The notes beneath the pieces are model-generated. The model was given only the letters and a program-made list of their open reading frames with translations. It did not search any database and was not told the DNA's origin. Source: Cycas panzhihuaensis (taxonomy: Eukaryota; Cycadophyta). Taken from it: a stretch of 64,000 bases of DNA. A program made the position numbers and the translations under genes. This document shows positions 55,448 to 64,000 of this stretch, one piece after another. The DNA lies in contig CM041465.1 of NCBI GenBank assembly GCA_023213395.1, forward strand, positions 220,851,741 through 220,915,740, given 5' to 3'. Position 1 is the first letter of the stretch. Each line of letters starts with the position of its first letter.

Positions 55448-56219
55448 TGTAACATTCCAAAATCTGATCAAAACTATAACATATGATTCAGACAGAAGTC
55501 AATTCTGACATCTAAAACAAAAGTTAGGGCCGTTTGAAGTTTTCAGCCTACTAGTTTTTTGGGAAATTCGAGCCAACTTCCAGTCTTGGTTTTGGGCGGG
55601 TTCATACCCCTTTTCTAATCAACTTATATTAATATCTTTTGGTAGTCTATTTAAGGAGGATTTGGGGCTTCATTTGGGTATCATCAAAGAAGTCTTGGAC
55701 TGCCATATTTTCGACTCTTCTAGGGAGCTTTATGGAGGGAACCTTGCCTCGAAGAGGGATTCATTATCAACAGTACTTGCGGGATCATTTGGTAACCCTA
55801 TATCTATTCATTTTTTGTTCATTTCATACCATTTCATATTTGTATACAAGAAGTATTCAAGTAGATTTGTATTATTACTCTCTTGATTGAATATTTTGCA
55901 AGGGCATTGGTGGTTATTTTGTCTATTTTGTAAAATTTCTTAGAAGAATGTGGTGAAGATTGCTACAATCATTATAGAATTTTGCAAGTGTTTGATAACA
56001 GTAATGCAAAGTTGCAACACATGGATAACCTTGAGCAACATTTGTTCGTGAATGGACATCGTTTGAAGTTGTAACCATTAAGTCGATAGGATTTTATGCA
56101 AATAGTGCATAAACAAGTTGATCAATGGCTTGTATAATCTTCTTCTCTCCCTCATCATTATAATGGCTGGTAAATTCGACCATGTAGAATAGGGTAGTTG
56201 CTTTAAAACCTTTCTAGGT
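55448..56219 (+). repeat. Gypsy J: 3' LTR, right end undefined
   Basis: It starts TGTAACATTCCAAAATC just after the polypurine tract. A TATTTAAG box near 55649 fits an LTR promoter. I could not place the right end or a TSD, so the extent is approximate. Confidence 0.55.
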
Positions 56220-56556
56220 TTCTATTTTTTCATGTTTCCATATTTCCAAGTTCCCATGTTTCCATGCATAGCAACAACATAGGAGTTAGCTTGTAGAAAA
56301 ATTCCAAGATGTAGGAGTTAATAGCTTTCTTTCTTTCTACTAGATATTTGAAACTGGATAAAAATGTAAGACTGTAAAATAAAATTAAATAAAATGAAAG
56401 GCAAAGACAAGAAAACAACAAAAATAATAATAAAAGAAGAAACAAAAAAAAAAAAAAACAGAAATAGAGAAATGAAATGACAAAAAAAGAGAAGAAACAT
56501 ATAAAGCACCAACTACTCTCTTAATTAGATTTATTGCATTATATCTAGTTTCTAAG
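56220..56556. other. A-rich stretch, no gene recognised
   Basis: Long A-rich runs (for example about 56445-56459) on the plus strand produce T-rich, hydrophobic-looking minus-strand frames that are composition artefacts. It ends at the CTAAG duplication flanking element I. Confidence 0.6.
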
Positions 56557-57106
56557 TGTGAAAAGAGACTAGATGGCCTCAACAGTCCCTAGATCTAGAA
56601 ACTAGGACCACTAGTTCTAGTTGCAAAAATACAAACAAGTATAATAATCTCAAGGTAAAGAGAAAGCAAAGAGACAAAACATGAATTAAGGAGCAAGAGA
56701 AAATGATACCCAACATGTGGAGTTGGAATTGGTCCAACCTCCAAAGAATGAACAGTTTGATTAGCAACCGACAAAGATAACAATCTGACTCCAACTCTCT
56801 TATGGTACAATGAGAAGAGGTCTCGTTATATAGAGTGAGATGAGAGACCTAAGGCCTTGAATGTTTGACAAGTGTCAAACATCCAAGATACATGCCTTGC
56901 ATGTTGGACATGTGTCCTTTTGGGCTCTCATGTGAGCAAAAATGCATGAGGGTCCATTTGACCCTTTAGTGACAATGTTGTGTCACTAGAAAGAATGTGG
57001 GTGTGCACTTTATCACTAAGTGCTAAGTCAACCCTAAAGTAAAAAGTACACATATTACATGAAAATTCAAGTACATTATCTTAACATGTAAACAAAAGAT
57101 TTAACA
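56557..57106 (-). repeat. Element I: 3' LTR
   Basis: 550 bases; on the minus strand it runs TGTTAAATCTTTTG to CTTTTCACA. Palindrome 1 is decayed near 57006-57030. The polypurine tract is C7 on the plus strand at 57107-57113. Confidence 0.92.
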
Positions 57107-57800
57107 CCCCCCCTTACTGTTTACAATGTTAAGTCGGACACCAAGACCATCTCTGAATTTTACAAACTTCTCTCTACCAAGAGGCTTGGTAAAGATGTCT
57201 CTTGTCGCTCCTCTATAGGTGCATCTTTGGAGGTTGATCTCACCATTACGCACATGCTCTCGATGAAGTGATGATGAACCTCGATGTGTTTTGTCCGCGC
57301 GCATGAAAGGCGGATTCTTAGTTAACTTGAGCACACTTTGATTGTCGCAATGTATCCTGGTGGGGTGGCCCTGCTCAAATCCAAGTTCCCCAAGAATCCG
57401 TCGTAGCGGATAGCCTCACAAGTCGCTGACTGCGACTTTTGTACTGCCCGATGGAGGACAAGGTAACATTGGGTTGCTTCTTGCAACTCCACGAAACAAC
57501 TGCTAAACCAAGGGAAAAGCGATTGCCAGGGTTGATTTCCTGCTATCTTGGCAACCTGCCCAATCAGAGTCTGAGAACCCTTCTAGAGTGAAGTTCTCAT
57601 TATGTGAATACTCAAGGCCATGCTGCAATGTGCCTTCGATGTACTTAAGTATGCGTTTGGCTACATTCCAGTGTATCTGATTGGGTTGAGACATGTAATG
57701 TGAGCAAATCCCAACAGCAAATGAAATATCCGGTCGAGTGTTGGTGAGATAAATGAGACTCCCAATCAACTGCCGGTAAGTGTGGGATCTGCTGGTGCAG
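57107..57800 (-). pseudogene. Element I: RNase H
   Basis: The minus strand reads IGSLIYLTNTRPDISFAVGICSHYM, GFSDSDWAGCQDSRKST, then after a frameshift KTHRGSS, then FTKPLGREKFVKF and RLNIVNSKGGC beside the polypurine tract. The DEDD-type GFSDSDWAG block is intact; the C-terminal third is frameshifted. Confidence 0.88.
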
Positions 57801-58730
57801 CTTCCTCATTGAGAGTAAGCATAAATCCATTCTCCATAGGTGTAGGCGTTGTTTTGCAGTCGTGCATCCTGAACTGCTGCAAAATGTCCCAAGAATATTT
57901 CGCTTGGGAAATGAAGATATAGCCTGGATGTTGCCATATCTCGAAGCCTAAAAAGTAATGGAGAAGTCCTAGATCTGTCATCTCGAAACTTCTCTTCAAG
58001 TCATCTTGGAGAATATGAATCATCTTAGTGTCACTCCCAGTGATCACTAAGTCATCAACATACAAAGCAACAAAAATTACATGGTTCTTTTCATGTTTAA
58101 TATATAGATTAGGATCTGAAGTAGATCAATGAAACCCATGTCTCAAGAAGTAGTCATCGATCTTCGAGTACCATGCCCTTGGAGCTTGCTTCAAGCCATA
58201 TAACGCCTTTTTTAGGCGATATACAAAATGCTCCTTGCCTTGTACTTTGTATCCGGGAGGTTGCTCTAAATACACCACTTCCTGAAGATCGCCATTAAGA
58301 AAGGCGCTCTTCACGTCCATCTGATAAACGGGCCATTTACATTGAGTAGCTAAGACCAAGAGAAGTCTGATGGTATTCATGTTCGCCACTGGTGCAAAAG
58401 TTTCTTCATAATCTATGCCTTCTTTTTGTTTAAATCCTTTTGTGACAAGGTGTGCTTTCTGCCTTTTAAGTGAACCATCAGAATAGAATTTGGTCTTGTA
58501 GACCCATTTGCAATTGATTGCCTATTTGTGTTTAGGCAATTCAACCAAATGCCAAGTACCATTCTTTTCAATAGAATGGATTTCTTCATCCATGGCAGCC
58601 TTCCAATTTTCATTTTTAGAAGCCTCCTCAAAAGTGGAAGGCTCATCAACACAAAGCACTTCAGCCATAAGTGCATAATTGGTTTGCTGCCGATATTTAG
58701 ATGGACGTTTTCCTTCAATGATGTGACCGT
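57801..58730 (-). pseudogene. Element I: reverse transcriptase
   Basis: Blocks: CKWVYKTKFYSDGSLKR (58510-58460), FAPVANMNTIRLLL, YQMDVKSAFLNGDLQEV, YGLKQAPRAWYSKIDDYF (58126-58389) and LYVDDLVIT near 58060. Stops lie near 58125 and 58520, and a frameshift near 58410. The Arg codon that is TAG in F at 25907 is CAG-like here, so the lesions are independent. Confidence 0.88.
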
Positions 58731-60420
58731 CCTAAACTGTTTGTGTGTACCATTTGAATAACTTTTGAATTGAAGTTACTTGAACCTCAAGATCTTCTGG
58801 TGTAAGTGGTTGGTCAACAGAAGATGTGCTTGGATCAAGTGGAACAAATTCAGTTGAAGTTGACGGTCCAGCTGGTGCAGATGATGAACATGGTGTAGAG
58901 GATTGAGAGGGAGGGAAGACCTCAACAATCTTCTTGCCTTTGTCAACGGGAGGTTGCATGGATGTTGTTTGCACCTCCTTGTGATCTTCTTCAGCAAAGA
59001 TGACATCTCTTAAGAGATGCATTTTCTTCCCTATAGGATCATACAACTTGTAGGCTTTGATGTGAATGGCATAACCTACAAAGATGCATTTCAGACTATG
59101 CTTGTCTAATTTCTTTCTTTGCTGATCGGGAATGTGCATATAAGCAGTGCACCCAAAAGTCCTCAAATGGCTGACAGTAGGCTTTTTGCCAAAACAGGCC
59201 TCCTCGGGTGTCATGTTGGTGACTGTTGTAGTAGGACTGTGATTGGCCACATAGGCAGCTGTGTGAAATGCTTCACAAGAAGCTCAAGTGAGTCCTTGTG
59301 CATGCATCATAGCTTTGGCTTTATTGGCCAAAGTTCTGTTCATCCGTTCGGAGACTCCCTTTTGTTGAGGAGTGTGAGGTATCGTCAGTTGTCTTCGAAT
59401 GCCGTTATCCTTGCAGTATTGGGTCAATTCATTTCATGTAAATTCACCTCCATTGTCTGTCCTAAATGTTTTGATTGAATGGCCAGACTCATTTTCCACT
59501 TCAAGCTTGAATTCTTTGAACTTGGAAAATGCTTCAGATTTGTGTTTGATGAAATAGACCCAAACTTTGTGAGAAAAGTCATCAATGAAGGAGATGTAAT
59601 ACGAAGCTCCTCCAAAAGATGATGTGGACATAGGTCCACACAAATCCGAATGTACTAGCTGCAGAGGATGTGATGCACGCCACGCTTTGCCTTTAGGAAA
59701 AGGCAAGCGATGCTGAATTCCCATAATGCACGCTTCACAAAGACATTTTGTTCCATTGATCTTTGGAAGCCCATGTACCATGTTCTTGTTGATCATCTGC
59801 CTCAAATTGTCTAATAAGCTCAAATGGCCTAAACGTTGATTCCAAAGTTGCATCTTGGACAAGTAAGGAGTGACAATGGAACCAGAGTAAGTAGAATCAA
59901 GTGTTATATTATTTGCATCCAACTTGTAGAGGCCTTGATCCTCATAGCCAACAGCTACTACTTGGTCTTCTTTGTCACTAATTATACATTTCCCGTTTTG
60001 GAACAATACACTCATCTGTTGCCTGTCCAACTTGCTAACAGATAGTAAATTTGTGTCCATTGAAGGTATTAAATAGGCATTGCCATCGAGAAATGTGGAG
60101 GAAGGATTTGATGAAGAAGAAAATGGAGTTATTGTGTCTACTCCAGAAATTTTGATAGATTGATTATTCCCAAAGGTCATCAATTGACCTTTGCCTTCCT
60201 TGATGTTGATGAGGAGCTCTTCACTTCCAGTCATGTGTTGTGAAGCTCCAGAATCAATAATCCAAGTTTCATCAACCTTGGATGTCTGATATGCACAAAA
60301 CAGTTTGTCTTCATCTGCAAACTGATTAGAGTGGCGTTGATTGCCACCTCTGAAACCCCCCCTTCCTCTTTGACCTCCTCGATAGGCACCTCGATTTGGT
60401 CGAGGGGTTGATGTCGCCAT
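58731..60420 (-). pseudogene. Element I: protease and integrase
   Basis: A single frame at 60420-59434 (328 codons) carries RGG repeats, protease WIIDSGASQHMTGS, GAG-pre-integrase LWNQRLGHLSLLDNL (His to Asn in LWHQRL) and CLCEACIM, then HSDLCGPM, FIDDFSHKVWVYFIKHKSEAF and RTDNGGEF. A stop near 59434 follows. The catalytic Glu block (GVSERMNRTL) lies near 59345. The frame 59250-58732 continues through GYAIHIKAYKLYDPIGKKMHL and the Ser/Pro-rich linker. Confidence 0.9.
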
Positions 60421-61292
60421 TCTTGTTGTCTTTGAAACCTTGGTATTGTTGACTTGGTCATTGCCGCTAGTACTCTTGGCGTGGTCGTTGTTGTTGGCGT
60501 AGATCTGCTTGCTTTTTCCGACAATCAGGTGCTATGTGGCCAGGTTTGCCACAATAATGACATACAACATTGGTCCTTGAAGACCCAATGTTCATATTCC
60601 CAAACTACTTTGAAAGTGCAGGTTTGGGTTGCTGTTTGGCCTTTGAATTGGCCGTGAATGCACCTAATGTTGATGGTTCCTCCTCATTATCCTTAGTGTA
60701 GATTTGTTCTTCTTGAAGTAGCAGACTTTCAAATTCGTTGAATGTCATAGTTTTGAGAGAACCATCTCTTCTAGTGGACAAAATGAAGCCATTGTAGTCC
60801 TTCGATAAGGCTTTGGTGATGGATGTGATCAATTCATCCCTTGGACTTCCAAGTGTATTCAGTTCATTACATACCTCCTTGATGGAGGAAAGAAAAGCCG
60901 ACATGGACTTGATAAACTTAACAGAATACAATTTTGCCTTAACCATTAAAATGCAAGCTTGATCTCGCCTTTCATACAATGAGGACAAAGTGTCCCCAAC
61001 TTTCTGTAAGTTTAGCACCAAAGAATATTCGATCTACATGCACATCAACAATCATGTGAAGGAATGCCAAAGCAATTTCATCTTTGGCTTCCCAAGCAGC
61101 AAGCAAAGCATCATTAGGTTGCACAGTAACATTTCCATTGGTAACAGGTGCTGGTCGAGGTAATCTCCCAGAAACATAACTCCAAAATTCATTCATGATT
61201 AATAAGTTCTGAGTGAGTCTCTTCCATTCTTGATAATTATCTTGTCCTGTTAACCGAATGGTGCATGCATTTAGCATGTTTATGGCAGCCAT
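60421..61292 (-). pseudogene. Element I: gag
   Basis: ATG at 61292 begins MAAINMLNACTIRLTGQDNYQEW. The core AWEAKDEIALAFLHMIVDVHVD is followed by a frameshift near 61010, then LSSLYERRDQACILMVKAKLYSVKF and FNEFESLLLQEEQIY. The CCHC knuckle CHYCGKPGHIAPDC (60562-60521) is intact. Gag continues through a frameshifted Arg-rich stretch into the RGG box of the next frame. Confidence 0.9.
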
Positions 61293-61657
61293 GTTTCAGT
61301 TTATAAAAACTTGAAACTAGCAGATAACTTGGAAACTCAAAGCTTTCGTCGCTTAAGTTCCACCTTCTAACGAAACCAACAGTCCTGATCTTACTAGAAG
61401 ATCCAACAACTAAATGGAATGATGAGGGGTGGAGGACTAGGCTATGGAGTTGGTCCAACTTGATCTTATAGAGGAGATCCAATAGTTGGCCAAGTTAAAT
61501 CTAGGACAAAGCAGGTAGGGTTGATCTGCATGGACATACCATGCTTTTCCAGGATTCACAAATTTCAATAACACCCTTTTCGAACCTCCTTTCCCTCAAA
61601 CAACCTTAATTGTCGTGCACTGACCGTACAGTCGATTGGTCCCCTAGGGTTAATTTA

Positions 61658-61687
61658 GAGGCAAGGTTTGAACCTTTTTCGAGTCTC
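61658..61687 (-). promoter_or_regulatory. Leader stem-loop HP3 (element I)
   Basis: On the minus strand the outer arms GAGAC/GCCTC (one mismatch) and inner AAGGTT/AACCTT arms have the same layout as F. Confidence 0.5.
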
Positions 61688-62474
61688 TCCAACAGATTTT
61701 AAGTCACTTTTTAGCAGATTTTAAAGTGAACTTAATTTTTTTTTTGCTTGAAAAATGTACTTATGAAAATGCTTTGATTAAGCTTTACAATAAAAGTGGC
61801 TTCAAGAGAAAGCAATGTAAGTACATGAATATGAACACTTGTAGTGTTTTTACAATGAGCACTTTAATGAAAATGTAGTGCTGTGTTGATCCAAGTAAGA
61901 AACCAAATGCTTGATTACAATAAGTTTTGCAAAGTACTTTTTGAAAAAAAAGAGCTTAAGTACTGAAAGAAGTAATGCAAAACTTGTGATGAAGATACAA
62001 GTGGGTTCCTTTTAATCTTTGAAAAATGAAGGTAAGAGAACCACTTGCATGAAAATGGACATCAAGCACCAAGTGTTGGGACTTTAAATTAGTCGCAATG
62101 ATCAAAAGAAAAAGTGATTTTTATTAAGTACAAAGTGTATTTGAACCCTCTTTGAGACTAGGGGCATTAGGTCACCATGCAAGGTGCCTTAAAAGTGTTT
62201 TAAAAATTAGTGATAAGTATCACTTTTTGATATAAAAACACTTAAAATCACTTCATAAGGAAAATGCTGTTCCAAATGATTTTGATGATCAGTTTGCTTC
62301 TTGAAAAAAAAAAAGGAAGATAACCTTCAAGAAAGGATCGTTTTCGGTTTGGCAATGCCAGAGCTCTATTGACAGAGTGTGATGCCACTTCCTTTCAATG
62401 TAATTGACTCATAAAAGTCACAGCATGTCTTCACTTGAATTTAGCAGCATAGACTTCAGTGTTTAGATTTACCA

Positions 62475-62770
62475 GGCAGATTTCATATTTGCCAAGCAGA
62501 TTTCATAACAGCACAGAGGCAAATTTCATAACAACACAGAGGCAGATCTTACAATAGCACAGAGGCAGATTTTATAACAGCACAGAGGCAGATTTCATAA
62601 CAGCACAGAGGCAGATCTTACAATAGCACAGAGGCAGATCTTACAATAGCACAGAGGCAGATTTTATAACACAGAGGCAGATTTTATAACAGCACAGAGG
62701 CAGATTTTATAATAGCACAGAGGCAGATTTTATAACAGCACAGAGGCAGATATTATAACAGCACAGAGGA
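62475..62770. repeat. 23-base minisatellite, about 12 copies
   Basis: The unit is CAGATTTTATAACAGCACAGAGG on the plus strand in two parts (CAGATTTTATAACAG and CACAGAGG). Variants have TTTCATAACAG, TCTTACAATAG or TATTATAACAG in the middle. The CACAGAGG half is nearly invariant. One copy (near 62663-62680) is shortened. It is absent from the F leader. Confidence 0.9.
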
Positions 62771-63122
62771 ACCAGATTTACCAGGCATGCACAGATTTAC
62801 CAGCATGCACAGATGATACCAACATGCACAGACTAAAAATCAATTACCAGGCACTAGAAATCACTGGAAATCACTGAAAATGAGTTCTTAGTGCTAAAAG
62901 AACAACAGATCTGAGCTTAAACCAACTTTTAATTGTAGATCTGAGTGCAAATATCAACAAAATAGTTTTTTTTTTTAAATAAATCACTATTTGTAACAGT
63001 AATATGTGCTGTACCCAACAGGCCCTTTGTCTGGAAAAAAAAATTCAGATCTGAGATGTACTTGCTCCAGCCTGCAAATTTATCTCCAAAAGCTTGAACC
63101 TGCAAAAAAAACTTCAAACAAA

Positions 63123-63160
63123 CCTTGGATGGCCTTCGGAATGCGAAGGTCGTCACCAAG
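63123..63160 (-). promoter_or_regulatory. Leader stem-loop HP1 (element I)
   Basis: Inner stem CCTTCG/CGAAGG (63133-63138 and 63144-63149) with a five-base loop; outer CCTTGG (63123-63128) with CCAAG (63156-63160). Confidence 0.6.
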
Positions 63161-63243
63161 TGTTTGTAGGCTTTCTCCAGATCTCCTTGAGCAGCTGCAA
63201 AACATAACAGAGGGAGCTAGTCTCCTCTTACTCTGATACCAAA

Positions 63244-63765
63244 TGTGAAAAGAGGCTAGATGGCCTCAACAGTCCCTAGATCTAGAAACTAGGATCACTC
63301 TAGTTCTAGTTGTAGAAATACAAACAAGTATAATAATCTCAAGGTAAAGAGAAAGCAAAGAGACAAAACATGAATGAAGGAGCAAGAGAAAATGATACCC
63401 AATATGTGGAGTTGGAATTGGTCCAACCTCCAAAGAATGAACAGTTTGATTAGCAACCGACAAGATAACAATCTGACTCCAACTCTCTTATAAGACAATG
63501 AGAAAAGGTCTCATTATATAGAGTGAGATGAGCGACCTAAGGCCTTGGATGTTTGACAAGTGTCAAACATCCAAGATACATGCCTTGCATGTTGGACGTG
63601 TCCTTTTGGGCTCTCATGTGAGCAAAAATGCATGAGGGTCCATTTGACCCTTTAGTGACAACGTTGTGTCACTAGAAAGAATGTGGGTGTCCCTAAAGTA
63701 AAAAGTACACATATTACATGAAAATTAAGGTACATTATCTTAACATGTAAACATAAGGTTTAACA
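63244..63765 (-). repeat. Element I: 5' LTR with palindrome 1 deleted
   Basis: 522 bases. Compared with the 3' LTR it lacks about 30 bases near 63690, where the plus strand passes directly from GGGTGTC to CCTAAAG; that gap removes palindrome 1. Palindrome 2 is intact at 63544-63575. Confidence 0.9.
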
Positions 63766-64000
63766 CTAAGATCCAAAGCAATAAATTCCATTTTAAGAAG
63801 ATTGCAAAAACTTTTTCATCTATTTTAGAGCATATGTTCACTATTTCAAAATCTTTGAAATAGTTGTAGAGACAACTTGATAAAATAGAAAAATATTAAT
63901 CAAGGCATAAACACTTTTAGCATCTAGTGACGTTTCAAGTTTCAAGCAACAAATCAGCATATAATCAAACATGGTCCATGTAGGAATCAGCTTGTGTGAC
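63766..64000. other. No gene recognised
   Basis: AT-rich flank of element I starting with the CTAAG duplication. No element or gene identified. Confidence 0.6.

Larger units (their letters stand above)
61293..63243 (-). other. Element I: primer site and 1.95-kb leader
   Basis: Primer site (minus TGGTATCAGAGT, 63230-63241), one mismatch. In order from it: HP1 (63123-63160), minisatellite (62475-62770), GGTGACC motif (62168-62190), HP3 (61658-61687) and palindrome GACTGTACGGTC on the minus strand (61622-61633). The F segment at about 21000-22080 is largely replaced here by the minisatellite, so the leader is shorter. Confidence 0.75.
56557..63765 (-). mobile_element. Copia element I (alpha group), full length with TSD
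   Basis: A 7,209-base minus-strand element with LTRs at 56557-57106 (3') and 63244-63765 (5'). The TSD CTAAG is perfect at 56552-56556 and 63766-63770. Gag-pol is very similar to F in the opposite orientation. Its leader carries a 23-base minisatellite. Stops and frameshifts inactivate it. Confidence 0.95.

Noticed and set aside
56230-56582. Hydrophobic minus-strand frames resembling membrane proteins.
   Set aside because: They come from an A-rich plus strand read backwards; they overlap in three frames and lack any family motif.

Overview
The window is AT-rich plant nuclear DNA built almost entirely of transposable elements. The copia polyproteins with tRNA-iMet-type primer sites, chromodomain gypsy elements, a plant-type BED/DUF659 hAT transposase and deep nesting all fit a large seed-plant genome. 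A gymnosperm is possible, but nothing here proves the lineage. I found no intact host gene, no rRNA or tRNA gene and no CRISPR array. Every long reading frame that I could identify belongs to a transposon.

Three Ty1/copia LTR groups dominate; the Greek labels are mine. Alpha LTRs start TGTTAAACCTTATG and end TTTTCACA or CTTCAACA: solo LTR 3618-4160, element F 20008-27826 (+), element H 46361-54252 (+), element I 56557-63765 (-). Beta LTRs start TGTTAGAACCTTCAT and end GTCTTTCA: element D about 9230-16162 (+, 5' truncated) and element E 32208-39809 (+). Gamma LTRs start TGTTAGACCT and end CATTCAACA: element A 1-4340 (-), C 6394-8611 (+), K 44843-46360 (+) and a fragment at 16181-16266 (-). A short LTR pair, delta, lies at 18708-19564. 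Gypsy remnants lie at 5309-6393 (-), 8612-9145 (-), 18376-20007 continuing at 27832-28240 (-), 30152-44028 (-, G1) and 54253-55447 onward (+, J). A decayed hAT transposase lies at 16262-17465 (-).

Insertion history can be read from target-site duplications (TSDs). F is flanked by CAAAG, I by CTAAG, the solo LTR by GTGCC and G1 by ATAGT. E lies inside the RNase H region of G1, flanked by CTATT and CTGTT. G1's 5' LTR also took a poly(A)-tailed retroposon and a microsatellite expansion. All coding regions carry stops or frameshifts. E has almost identical LTRs but a defective polyprotein, which suggests it was mobilised in trans.

The feature most worth following up is non-coding. The copia elements carry leaders of about 1.7-2.9 kb between LTR and gag. 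These share an ordered set of elements across LTR groups: a stem-loop just 3' of the primer site, a CTCCCTGCG-GGTGACC motif, a second stem-loop a few hundred bases before gag, and a short palindrome. Stem arms differ between groups while pairing is kept, so they look like selected RNA structures, possibly for packaging, dimerisation or priming. The LTRs carry long palindromes with the same kind of compensatory change. All family calls come from reading motifs by eye; no database search was run.
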